NCBI GenBank assembly: GCA_903813345.2
Contig: CAIIXF020000003.1
Location: forward strand, 22,767,248-22,831,247
Direction: 5' to 3'
From: Owenia fusiformis
Taxonomy: Eukaryota; Annelida; Polychaeta; Sabellida; Oweniidae
Length of the DNA stretch: 64,000 nt
Both the position numbers and the translations under genes were made by a program. Below, in pieces: positions 36,782 to 48,079 of the stretch. The notes under the pieces were generated by a model. It had not been told where the DNA came from and searched no databases. It saw only the letters and a program-made list of their open reading frames with translations. Every line of letters starts with the position of its first letter. Positions within the stretch are counted from its first letter, which is position 1.

Positions 36782-38757
36782 ATCAATGATCCCGAGAGCT
36801 TGTACCTGGATGGAGATAACAAGATGACATTCCACATTGAATGGAAGGATTCCCATCTACTCTACCATGCAAAGTACCACCGACATGATGACATCACTGC
36901 AACGCACAAACATCAAATGACGTAAGATATGTTGACTTTAGTGTCTACGATAGAGTTGATATTTCGGTCTTTAAGGTCAGGGTGCATGATGGGACATTTT
37001 CTGCATCCCTCAATTGAGTCACATGTTATTTTTCAAATAGGAATCACTCCTTCCACACATTGTCTATATCTTCTAGCTTTACACAAAGGGTGCACTTATA
37101 TGCCTAGAAAAGACTTGTGAGGAGAATGTTTTGATAAAGTGTATAAAAAACAAGAAAATTCAGTGAAAAAATTCAGAAAATTTTCAGAATTTTTTTTTCA
37201 CTGAATTTTCTCGTTTTTTTACATTTTACAAAACAAATCTTCTCACAAGTCTTTTCTAGGCACATAAGTGCAGTCTTTGTGCAAACCTGGAAGATATAGA
37301 CAATGGGGAGAAGGGGCGATTCTTGTTTGAAAAATAACATGTGACTCAATTGAGGAATGCAGAAAATTTCCCATCATGCACCCTGACCTTAAAAGTAACA
37401 TTCTGTTCATATACTATACATCAATATGACATACAATTGTTGCTATATTTCCTTTTATTCACTAATATATGATTCTAGAAGGTAAGTTTTCATTTCTCGC
37501 GCAAAAATATCAGAATGATAAAATTGATCATTCTTTTTCAGAAAAGAGATAATGGCGCTACAGGCAGAAAACCACGCCCTTGAGAAGCAGGTACATGGCT
37601 ACCAACTATCTATAGCAAAGCAAGAGGCCGAACAAGGCCCAGCTGCTGTCCCTATAGCAACTGCATCAACGCCACAAAATAATCCGAATTCGTTTAAGTC
37701 TCAATCTCAGCAAAATACTCAATACCAGCCCCACGGAAGTCCAAAGACTGAAAAACGATTCTCTGACACTAATCGGCCTCAACCTTTCGCCAGTTTATCA
37801 AATGTCAGTAATACAGTAACTGGTTTATTGGGAATAGACAGTAGTAATAGTGGAATACTAAATCAACCTAAATCCGAGACAAGACGTTCCAAAAGCAGTG
37901 CCAGTCCACCGGATATGACTGATGCATACGGAGATCGTATAGTAGAAGATAATACAAGGAACAACCCAACTAAAAGAAAAAGTGAAACTAAACGACCTCA
38001 ACCTAATTTGACTCTAACTAGTACAAAAGAGCAATATGGGAATGTAATAAACATTGAAGATAATATGAAAAGGCAGCCATCCAGTAAGAGAAAGAGTGAG
38101 ACAAAACGACCAAACTCTATAAAAGCTTTGGACTTTGAAAATGTTTATAATGATCTCGTTAGCTTGGACGATAGCGATATGAAACAAACCAAACCAACCA
38201 GAAAATCTAGTGAATCTAAACGAACAAATAATAGTGCAAAAGTGAAAAGTAGAAATGGGTCCTATAACGATCTTCCAAATGTGGACGACGAATTGAAATA
38301 CAGCAGTTCAGTTAGAAGAAGGGGTGATATCAAAAAAGGTCAAAATGGACAGACTAATCTTAACCCCATGGATGCCAAAGCAGTCTATAATGATCTGAAC
38401 TCAGATGGCAGAGATGCAAAAGGTTATAGTGACAACCATGACAAGCACTATAGTAAAAAGGGTTATGACTCACATAGTTACACAGATCTAACAACATACT
38501 CTGGCCGTAAAAACTACAGAGAAGAGAGACACTATGAACACAGTCATAGCTATGATGACGACTACTATGATGATAATGAAAGAGATCATTATGATGACAA
38601 ATACAATGGCTACTATGACAAACAACAGAGAGGTTATGATGGATATTATGACGATTATGACAAAAGGTATGCTGATGAAGACACCAGAAGAGGGGAGGTC
38701 TCCCAAGGAGACAGATCAAACTATTACAGCGGACAAGATGACAGATATCGTGAGTAA
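36782..38757 (+). CDS. MATH-like / coiled-coil protein with tandem Y-x-x-[LV]-type repeats, 3' part (two exons)
   Basis: Exon A (36782-36921) follows GTATTTTAAG and ends at GTAAGA. It encodes INDPESLYLDGDNKMTFHIE and WKDS, which resembles the last strands of a MATH domain. Exon B (37542-38757) follows TTCTTTTTCAG. The phases fit: two bases from A plus one from B make ACA. B encodes KEIMALQAENHALEKQVHGY, a short coiled coil. An array of five to six imperfect ~37-residue units follows. Each opens with K-[ST]-E-[ST]-[KR]-R or a variant (residues 65, 107, 143, 181, 218 and 256, counting from the first Met of B). From the second unit on each carries a tyrosine motif: YGDR 126, YGNV 162, YNDL 199, YNDL 238, YNDL 279; YTDL at 310 follows the array. 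The last ~95 residues are rich in Tyr, Asp, Arg and His. Upstream exons were not found. The array suggests multi-site tyrosine phosphorylation and docking, but that is inference. An AATAAA at 39417-39422, followed by GTGTGT, is a likely poly(A) signal. Confidence 0.75.
36975..37388. mobile_element. TTAA-flanked foldback MITE in the intron
   Basis: GGTCAGGGTGCATGATGGGA and its inverse form the ends, with TTAA on both sides (36971-36974, 37389-37392). The arms pair over nearly the whole length, for example TGAGTCACATGTTATTTTTC and AAAAGACTTGTGAGGAG with their inverses, meeting at a small AT-rich loop near 37170-37190. TTAA target sites suggest a piggyBac-type origin, though TTAA is itself a palindrome and could belong to the ends. 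It lies in the intron between the two exons of the MATH-like gene. Confidence 0.8.
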
Positions 38758-38759
38758 AT

Positions 38760-40587
38760 AGCGAACTGGTGAAAGAGTGGAACCGCATAACTCAGCTGTA
38801 GGGGAATTGATAATCAAGATGTTCATCTTATAGGGTTGATGTAGTTAACTTAAGTATACCCCGGACACAAAAAAACTCTAGTTGTTTGAGACCCAAGTAA
38901 AAGACGAGTTGAGTGCGAGTTAGACAAAATGGCCTGTTCACGATCTAAAAATATGGACTTCTACATCACCAATCGCTACCTTGAAATATGATCTAACTCC
39001 CAAAGTAATTTCATGATTGATTTAGAAAGAATAGACTACCCCGACGGAAAACTACAATCGACTTTATTTTACCGGAAAATGAAAAAATGCAATTAGGGAC
39101 ATCAACACGGATTAGCTCTGGTCAATATGACATTCCAGTAGAAATAAACTAGAAACGCTTAAGTTAAAGGATGAATCAGATCTATGGGGGTGACAAAATT
39201 ACAAGCAACATGTACAATTGCCTGCCAATCTATTCCTTACAATCTCAAAACAAAATCTCCCAAAATATCTTCAATATATTATAAATTGGTGAAGTTATAA
39301 TGGATTATAAAGTGCAAAACGGGGTGAAAAATGTTTAAATTCTCCCATATAATAAGAATGGTTACGATTACAATAGAAAAATAATACATTATTGTAAAAA
39401 TCTTTAGTTTTCCTGAAATAAAGTGTGTACTCTGGGGATTTTTAGAAAATAGACATGAAAAGGAATGTCACAAGCCAGAAATATAAAATTGAAACAATTT
39501 TTGTTTGGCTGCTCGCTATATCTGATTCTCTCTTTAAGTGAAATAGTCACCAAAGGATTTGATATCACTAGTGAAATAGAAAAGTATGACTTATTGAATA
39601 GTATACAAAATGTACTTTTGTAGATGTGATTTTACTTCAATATGAATTGAAGATTTTAGTTCAATAAAGCAGTCATTTGAGAGTGTTGTACCTGGGTGAA
39701 ATAACGTATGCTAAAACCAAAGATTATTAAGACCCAAGTAGAAGACGAGTTAACACACAGGAAAAATGGAACATCTACTATTCTAGTACATGTATGAGTA
39801 CAACGAGTCGCAAGAAAATCAAAATCTCTCAAACTATGGGCTAGCGCACAAAGTATTAAATTTAAATACACCCTGCACCACCAAAAGGTATCATAACATC
39901 ATCATTTAAGAAACACAATTTTTCTCCCAACTTTCTGTTCAACGAAAATCATGCATCCTCGATGAAAGTTAGGTAAATCATATTATTTTATCAATAGTCC
40001 TACATTCATCAATCAAATTGTGTTCAGTAATATCCCAGAATGTGATAAACACATAAGACAATATGCAAAAGAAATCCATCATTTACAAGCAGACTTGGTG
40101 TAATTGCAAATTAGTTAACGATACAATCGAATTAAAAAGAGGCTGTTGTCTGACAGACGTAAATAATTACATAGGGCCCTACTTCCTACACACCAAGTGA
40201 ATTGCCATTTATACTTACATAACATTGGTGTATAAGGATTAACAGTGATATATATATACTTACACCCCACATACTGTAGCCTGTATTATGGATACAAAAG
40301 GATACAGGCTACAGTGAAGTGGAAATGGAGGGCGTTTATTTCCATATTTCTGAAGGTATTCTGTGTATATTCCAAGCATTCTACTTCACATTGTACAGAT
40401 TCATCGAGCAGTTTGCATTGTAAGCTTATTATTACTAGAAAAGCCCTATAGACAAAGATAGAGAAAACCCGCACCATTTGCAACTTCACTGTAATACAGA
40501 CCACAGTATGGGTGTAGGGTATTGTGACTTACTTACGCGAGTAAATACTTGACACAACAGCTGGCTGAAACAATAAATGCAACTCTC
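38760..40587. other. 3' flank of the MATH-like gene; no further gene
   Basis: The 3' untranslated region probably ends soon after AATAAA at 39417. AGACCCAAGTA(A/G)AAGACGAGTT occurs twice in direct orientation (about 38889 and 39729), each followed by AAAATGG after a few bases. They look like the remains of one duplicated repeat. No exon is recognised. Confidence 0.4.
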
Positions 40588-40735
40588 TCATTTTGAAATA
40601 ACTTTCTCAATTATATTGGAATTTTCATTATTTTTGGATGTAGATATATTGTTCAACTATCTCATTTTGAAATAACTTTCTCAATTATATTGGAATGTTC
40701 ATTATTTTTGGATGTAGATATATTGTTCAATGCGA
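40588..40735. repeat. Tandem duplication of a 74-bp unit
   Basis: Two adjacent copies (40588-40661 and 40662-40735) share CTCATTTTGAAATAACTTTC, CAATTATATTGGAAT and GGATGTAGATATATTGTTCA with one or two differences, so the duplication is recent. It has no coding meaning. Confidence 0.85.
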
Positions 40736-41197
40736 CCCACAGTGGAGTTCTTATAAACTATCATCCACTTTGCAATTAAGTCTCGGCAGCGTCTTGTGTA
40801 AAACGTCAGAAAACGTTCAAAATACAATTTTCTGAAATTAGTATTTCTGCGTTTGCCACTGCAAATACATTTCTGTCATTGCTTATAAATTATGGTGAAC
40901 CGACGAAATGATTTGGTGAAAGTACATTCCTCGACGAAAACCATGATCTTAAAGTTGTTGATTTTATAGAAGTACGTGAATATATAGCACTGTTGTCCGC
41001 ATAGAACACTTTCTACAATAACATAAGTAGGTTCCCACATGATTGAAAGTCATTCCAGGTTATCCTGAAAGGTTGCATTTTTGCCATTAATGGAAAAAGT
41101 GCGAAATAATTTCCCTGAGAGAATAACCTATCCGCTGACATCATACCGAGGTTGCAGCCTAGTAACCCATATTGGGTAATTAATGTTAAGGTTTTTT

Positions 41198-41950
41198 ATT
41201 AGACTCCAGATTGAAAATCTGGAGTCTATTGTTTTTGCCTGTTTTCTTTTTATTAGACTCCAGATGAAATCTGGAGTCTATTGTTTTTGCCTGTTTTCTT
41301 ATTAGACTCCAGATGAAATCTGGAGTCTATTGTTTTCGTCAGTTTTCTTATTCTTCTTCTTCTTCTTCTTCTTATTATTCTAACCCAGTTTTCTCAATAA
41401 CCATAAGGTTTTCAGTAAAGTCAGTCATTTGGTCAATTTAGGTCCAGAATCTAGTTCCTCGGAAATTGGGTCAAATTTTTAGCTAGATCAAAGGTCAAGA
41501 ACTAGATCAAATCCAGTACTTTGTCACTTTTTTCGATTTTCTCGGTCGTCCTTCAATATTTTCGATCCGGGTTTTTTTCATTGTGTTCCTTATAAAAAAA
41601 TAGAAAACCTAGGGTCGATTTAGTTTTTTGATATCTCAAACCGATTTCGAGATATCAGTGTCCGAAAACAAGGTCCAAAAAAAAGTTCTCCGAATCAAAT
41701 GTCCAGGATATTAGTCATATAGGAAATTTTCTCAGGATTCCGAATCTGAAAACCAAATTTAGATCAGACTTCCGGTTCAGAAGTTATGGCGTTTTGAAAG
41801 CTCAAAAATCGCTAAATTTGGTGCCCATGTTAAGTCAATGGGAAAAAATAATTTTTTGAAGTAAAAAATATGAAATATAGACTGAGTTTAGCTAAATATA
41901 ATGAACACTTTTAAAAGAATGGAACCTCAAAAGCCATCTACACTGCGTGA
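41198..41950 (+). mobile_element. Helentron-like non-autonomous element, 5' part with three tandem hairpin ends
   Basis: Three near-identical units begin ATTAGACTCCAGAT and fold at once: AGACTCCAGAT…ATCTGGAGTCT stems lie at 41201-41227, 41255-41279 and 41304-41328. A TTCTTCTTC tract follows, then a body shared in the same orientation with 56900-57420, including CTTCCGGTTC(A/G)GAAGT, ATGGCGTTTTGAAAGCTCAA and GGTGCCCATGTTAAGTCAAT. The word ATCTGGAGTCT also precedes the terminal hairpins at 56823 and 58559 (see 55876-58600), so AGACTCCAGAT/ATCTGGAGTCT behaves as a subterminal inverted repeat. No 3' end is seen here, so this copy is truncated. Class assignment is inference. Confidence 0.6.
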
Positions 41951-41954
41951 AATA

Positions 41955-42190
41955 TGGGATTCCAACTCTTGACACGTCTAGAAACTGGTCTTTACACGCC
42001 GGGTTTCTAGATGTGCCAATTATTTACACCTCTTGACACGCGATGAATTCAACTCTTTACACCTCTTTGCACTTCTTGGCACACGCAGTGCAAAGACGTG
42101 TAAAGACCATGTCAAAAGTCTTTACACGCCCTGTGACAATTAATGGAATCTCTTGACACGCTCTTGGCACACTGAACAACATAATTATGT
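41955..42190. repeat. Cluster of CTTxxCAC-type words
   Basis: About a dozen related words crowd into ~230 bp: CTCTTGACACG, TCTTTACACG, CTCTTTACACC, TCTTTGCAC and CTTGGCACAC, mostly on the plus strand with two inverse (GTGCAAAGA, CGTGTAAAGA). A similar, shorter cluster lies at 55885-55975, next to the second copy of the same long repeat. Confidence 0.75.
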
Positions 42191-45080
42191 GTAAACAACT
42201 AACCTAATTACCAATAGCAATACATACAGTATTTTAACGATTGCAAGTATTTTCTCTGATACTTTTAATTGATATATTTTTTAATCATTCTTTCGCAGAC
42301 TGTTTGGAACAAGTACATGTAGCAAATATTAAACAGACTATTTTGTATGTACGCTGACACATTGACTTATTTAAACATTTTGGCAATGTCATGCCGCCTT
42401 TTGAAAATATAAATCAGTTACAGGCAATGCTAATCGACGCATTGATCCTAAGTGAAGGAAATACATATCATGATAAGAAAAAGAAAGGCGTTTCAATGAT
42501 AAAACGTGCAATAAACTTTGAAAACACTGATACATCAGGCCTATTTATATATTTATTTTGTATTAGCTTAATATAAAGATAACCTTACTTTTCGATGAGT
42601 ATTTGGATTTCGGAGTAATTTGTTTCAAGTTAAGTCAATACAAATTATCGCCGACTTAACTTGTGACCATACATATGATAAATGAGGGGCATTTTAATAC
42701 ACAATTGGGCAAAACAAGCATATTCAATCGAATGTACCATTCTCTCTGCTATTCTTTCCCAGCCTATCCATAAACAGACAAGTTCCCATAGTTTTCGCAA
42801 CATCTAATTCTATGATCAATTGCTAGACACAGCAAATATACTAATTAATTGTCTGATTGTGATTCGGGAACGTAGGGTTTTTACATAAACAGGATACTTG
42901 GCTGTACATAGCCTGAGAACACTGGATTGACCCCCCCCCATCGACGCCTAGGCGCTGCTTATGTTTTAATAAGAAACATTCCCTTGTAAAGAATTATCGG
43001 GATATGAATTGATACAAGGTCAAGTATTCTGCCCCTTTTGTGTGATAAAAATATGTATTTAATTGGTGCTTTAACTTTTTGAACAAAGAAATGAAATAAT
43101 CGCACTGAATGTCTCAACATAAATCAGTGGTGTTTAATTAATAAATGACACTATTATGTCAGTCTACGCACTTCATGGACATGGACGGGGGGGGTGTGAG
43201 TTACCCATTCTAAAATGGTTAAATTTTGTATTAAAGAGTAATCAATAGGTCGGGAACTCCGATTGATAACCAACTGTAGCATACTGCTTAATTTGTTTGA
43301 CTATTGATATTAAAAAGGAGTGAATTTATGATATTCATAGAGGTACATTGTATTGGTATTAATATAATAATGATATTGGGGACCATAAACCACTTTGTTT
43401 CGCAAGTAGCTTTAGGATCGCAGTTTTATCTTCACATGTTGCCCTTTGTGCAATTCGAAAATGAAATATTTTAATCTATAATTTATATATCATTTGCAAA
43501 ATAAATGTAATTAAGAGACATGGGGGAGGGGGGGGGGTTAACGGCCAGAATTTGGAATGAATTTGGGAATTTCAAGGACTGATTCACTTAATGTTGTTCA
43601 CTGGAGTCGATACACACACCTGCATAACAATCGGAGACAAAACTGACTTAATCTGATATGATAACAAAAGATTAATAACTTAGTCTATGTTTTTGTTTTT
43701 ATAATTGCGGAAGTGTACCAAAACCACCTTGATTACAGAAGATATCCTCTAGGCTTTAGATTTAATGAATAGATTTTTTGCCCTAGTCTCATTTAATAAA
43801 ACAGGCTATTTGCGTATTTAATTAATATTTGTGACAAAATATTTCAGTTAGACTCAAAATCAAAACGAATTTCTCCATTATAGCCCCCCTTGCAACTGTC
43901 CCGAGTCTGCATCTGTTTTTCATGCTTCCGATCCACCTTTGGGATAGAGAGAATAGATGTAGATTTGTAATTTGGGGGGGGGGGTGGCATTAAATGTGTT
44001 CTCATACAAACTAAAATAAACCCCAAAAAGCCATATCAAATGTCCAAACACAAGACCAATGCCATGTCAAACATCCAAATATAGAACCAATGCCATACCC
44101 CCGGGTACCAAATATCCAGAATATAAGACCAAGGCCATTCGAAATATCGAATACCCCGAGAAGAAGGCAGATCTTTGAGTAAAATGATCATAATTAAAAC
44201 AACCTCAAATGAAGGATATGTGTAACAACTAGACCAATGCCCCGGGACCAATGCCGTACCACAATTGAGGGGTAACATATTTTCCACACCGATTCTTATA
44301 CCAGAAAATGGAAAAATCTGTCTTAAAATGTGGGTCCATTGGCTTGACATACCAAATGTAAAAAAGGTACCCCACCTGAGCCGAGTGTGAACCACCGGGG
44401 TGAATGGTGAACACACGGGGCAAGGAATTCTTCGATTTTGATTCAAGTAATTTTTTTATAAAATTCATACTCATGTTAATAGCGGACGCCTTGGCCAAAT
44501 AATCTTTCAAATCATGCACTTTCCAAGTGATTTTGTAGCAAAATTGTGATAATATATGAACCCCTTTGAATTATTCAAAGACGGACCCCCGCCAGCCCAT
44601 CCCCCATTCTTACCTATGCTAAACACTAAGATAAACATATAGAATGGTATCTTGCACTTTTTTCTAAATGTTGATATCCAAAAAACATATCTTTTTGGTT
44701 TATCAACACATACCGCTCACAATATAACAAGTATACAGATTGTAACATAGATAAGCGAATTGGGGAAAATTACAATCCCTTTGATCAAATTATTATAAGA
44801 TTTAATCTCCAGCTGAGGTGCAATCAAAATGTTGATACACATAATTAGCAGTCAGAAAGATGCTCTTACCACTGTAGTTTTCAATATCCCCTTTGTTGTA
44901 ACATCTTATTTCAAAAGAATGGATATTGATGGTTGTATGGAAGTATTCATATCAAACATTCACATTATAGTTTACAGTGGAATTCCCTCCATAAATGCAA
45001 CATATTTACCATTTAAGATTTCATATTGGACTTTCCGCATAATGATAAAATGTTGACGATATAGTTTTCGATAAAACCCC
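42191..45080. other. Intergenic; homopolymer runs and weak local repeats
   Basis: No exon is supported. C or G runs occur near 42934, 43190, 43527 and 43975. At 44030-44270 the phrase AAGACCAA(T/G)GCC and variants recurs about five times with AAATATCCA-like words, a worn tandem repeat. Minus-strand frames over it (up to 136 codons) are repeat translations and are not called. Confidence 0.4.
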
Positions 45081-45086
45081 AGGGCC

Positions 45087-45352
45087 GTAGCCAGCTTTCA
45101 GTCGGGGGGAGGGGTGATGCAATCACCAAAATATTTTAGGTTTTCAGTCGGGGGGTGCGATCGTGACATAAATGAGGCAAAAAATATTTGTTTTGAATTT
45201 TTACGAAAATGATGCAACTTCCTTCAAACCTGAGCTAGAAGCTTCAAACAAAAAATCAATTTAATGCTCTTTTCTTCCTCTACCTTATGGTACCTTTTAT
45301 TGCTTGTAGGAGGGGGTGCGAACCCACCGCTTCTCCTCGTTACGCTTATAAA
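45087..45352. repeat. G-run MITE-like repeat, copy 1
   Basis: The edges CCGTAGCCAGC…GGGGGGAGGGG and CGTTACGC with a GGGGGTGCG run enclose CTAGAAGCTTCAAAC and GCTCTTTTCTTCCTCTA. The same landmarks recur, inverted or direct, at 45727-45990 and 50800-50932. The edges resemble 'GGCGTAGCCAGGGGGG' repeats that are widespread in invertebrate genomes. Confidence 0.5.
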
Positions 45353-45726
45353 CCCAATAACGTATTCCCAAGGAATCGACTTTATTAATTTATATGTGAA
45401 AAATGAGCTTGCATGTACAAATTGCATCGTATGCAAACCTTCCCCTGACCGACCCGGTCATGTTTATGTCTTTTGAATGATGTCTACCCCTTGATGTATG
45501 CATCCTTTAATAAGTGGTGTTAAGAATATTGGTGTAGGCCCTGGTGAAAGGATATGTCATAAAGATTTCACGTTATCGCGATATACATGTAGCCGCGTCC
45601 CCTTTGTCTTTATCCTTCCAAACGCAAACGGCAGATAAGAGGGGTTCTTAGTGATTGATCTGATGCTTAATAAGCCACTTACACGATACAGTTTTAAATA
45701 TTGATATTGTGTAAAGTTTTAACACA

Positions 45727-45990
45727 TAGGCGTAACCAGGGGGGGGGTGCGATTCGTGAATGATCGCACCCCCCCCCTGCTTAACCAATAGAGAAGGAAG
45801 AAGAAAGGAGCTTTGAATGGCTTTCATTTGAAACTTCTAGTTCAATTTTGAAGGAATTTGCAATGTCTGGTTCACATTTGCTCAAATTCATCGTCGGGCC
45901 TCCGGCCGATTGAGTATTTTGTTTAAAATTGTTTTCATGTTTGAAAAAACACTCAATCGGCCGGCCCCTGGCCGATGAATCGGAGCAAAT
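45727..45990. repeat. G-run MITE-like repeat, copy 2, with GGCCGAT palindrome
   Basis: It begins AGGCGTAACCAGGGGGGGG, then a hairpin (GGTGCGATTCG…GATCGCACC). GAAGGAAGAAGAAAGGAGC and GAAACTTCTAG follow as in the other copies. A second stem at about 45880-45985 pairs CCGGCCGATTGAGT with its inverse, flanked by GCTCAAATTCATCG/CGATGAATCGGAGC. Confidence 0.5.
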
Positions 45991-45999
45991 ATGACCCAG

Positions 46000-47130
46000 G
46001 CATATGAGGGGCAACATTTTAGATATAGTATTGTTTGAAATCCTGGGAAAATGCACTCCCCCAATTTTGCAAATCTGGTCTGCGGTGCTAATGAACCCTC
46101 TAATTTGTTTTCGTTTACATGAGCAACTAACAGATATGTTTATTCTCATTCTGTCTCAGCTTGATTTTAATTAAATTTTACCCCCACCCTTCGAACGTCT
46201 TTGTCTCTCTCATTTTTGCAACCCTACATTCAGTTTCTTTTTAAACCAAATCAAGAAATATCCGTCCACATATCAGATATTAAACCAATAGTTGTTCATT
46301 ATAAGAACAACCATATATTATATTTATAGATCATAAGCTATTTTTAATTTCAGCTATAAAATTAGCCCTCTCTCCCCTCCTCTATCTCTAGATACGCAGA
46401 GTTTCTAGACCGGCTAAGCACGTCTAAAAATTACTAGAAATTCCACAATTTATACAGTGATATGGATTTCATGTTTTTATTGAATCCCTTATTTTGAAGT
46501 CTAGCTAAATAATCGAGTTTGATTTTAAACGTTTTCGGGGATCCGGGCAGAACTCAGGATATAGTACTTGAGTACATTTGCATTCAAAATAATTCAAAAT
46601 TCAAAATTGCAAATATCATGGAAGTTGATTGCAATTATGTTCGATGATCGTCAACATGAAAGAACAATATGTCTGAATAATTAGCTATTAAACATCTTTA
46701 TCAAAACTTTCCTACACTTTTAAATGTTGATCTTGTCAAAGAGTACTCTCCATCTGAGATTCAGATGTAGATCGAAAATCAAATTGATTTCAAAGGTATT
46801 TATAGATGGTTTACATGAGGGGTTCTGTCCATGGTGTATTCCTTTCATAACAAAGAGTTGTTTTGCTTCCGGGGTCCTAAATTATTCAATTTTAAATAGT
46901 AACTAATAAGATTAAACAGATCAAAAAGACTCGGGGCACTGCCGTCGCCCCATCATGATCAATACAGGTGACAATAAGCGACACATGTTTCAGCGTCATG
47001 ATAGTAAACCATGACATCTCAAATCTTCCCAGCCCTTGATTTTTGAGATCTTTCATCCCAGCTCATATTTCATCTAATTGGGGTCATAAAACTTGTGTAA
47101 CTGTGCCTGTTGCATCCTCGCTGGAAGGGT
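46000..47130. other. Intergenic, nothing coding recognised
   Basis: Near 46385-46440 the words TCTCTAGATACGCAGAGTTTC, broken up as TCTAGATACGCAGAG and TCTAGACCGG, match the right-hand CTTxxCAC cluster (55955-55990). It is therefore a small third fragment of that repeat. The rest is AT-rich sequence with no gene. Confidence 0.4.
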
Positions 47131-47135
47131 ATTTT

Positions 47136-48051
47136 ACGGCTTATGGGCCATGTAAACCAGCATAGAATATGCAAATTAGATAAATACATATATGCATATA
47201 TATACAGATGCATATATCTATATATGCCAGCACAGAATATGCAAATTAGATAGATACATACATTATTATTATATGTATCTATATATATGTATGATATATA
47301 TACAAGCATGGAATATGTTAATTAGATAGACTAGATACATATATAGAACTACAGTAGATACATAACAATTAATTTATTAGTTATCTATGAATATGCTTTA
47401 ATTTATGAGATATGTGTGTATTGTATACATGTTATATATGTATGTATTTGTATATATCTTATAAGCTGGTCCCCAGTCCCCAGTTCCCAGTTTGAGATAT
47501 CTATATTGTTATATATAATATGTATGTATTTGTATGTATCTTTTAAGAAGGTCCCCAGTCCCCAGTTCCCAGTTTGAGATATCTTTATGCTATATATAAT
47601 ATGTATGTATGTATTTGTATGTATCTTCTAAGCTGGTCCCCAGTCCCCAGGTCCCAGTTTGAGATATTGCTATATATAATATGTATGTATTTGTATGTAT
47701 CTTTTAAGAAGGTCCCCAGTCCCCAATTCCCAGTTTGAGATATCTATATTGTTATATATAATATGTATGTATTTGTATGTATCTTCTAAGCTGGTCCCCA
47801 GTCCCCGGTTCCCAGTTTGAGATATCTATATGCTATATATAATATGTATGTATGTATCTGTATGTATCTTTTAAGAAGGTCCCCAGTCCCCAGTTCCCAG
47901 TTTGAGATACCTATGTTTGTGTATATTTGTATTTGTATGTATCTTCTAAGCTGGTCCCCAGTCCCCAGTTCCCATTTCGAGATCTCTATGTTAAAGTACA
48001 TAAACTATTTTAAAGTTTTTAATCATTCAAGATTCATCTTGATCCATTCTC
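47136..48051. repeat. Left arm of 7.9-kb inverted repeat; tandem units inside
   Basis: The arm starts GGCTTATGGGCCATGTAAAC. It continues through AT-rich repeats (AGAATATGCAAATTAGAT twice) into seven units holding GGTCCCCAGTCCCCAGTTCC. Units start at 47468, 47551, 47636, 47711, 47793, 47879 and 47953. They alternate AGCTGGTCC and AGAAGGTCC, a two-unit higher-order repeat of about 160 bp. The inner ~110 bp (to 48051) is unique sequence matching 54104-54215 inversely without visible differences. No coding; frames over the units are repeat translations. Confidence 0.9.
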
Positions 48052-48079
48052 TTTTGAGTTGATAGCAATATACACTGAG

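Noticed and set aside
38360-38788. Minus-strand frame of 142 codons rich in His and Cys
   Set aside because: It is the reverse of the Tyr/Asp-rich tail of the plus-strand gene, and its composition follows from that. The shorter Met/Thr- and Ile-rich frames at 38488-38761 are rejected for the same reason.
44036-44519. Minus-strand frames of 136 and 96 codons
   Set aside because: They run over a worn tandem repeat (AAGACCAATGCC words). No domain, start context or splice signals support them.
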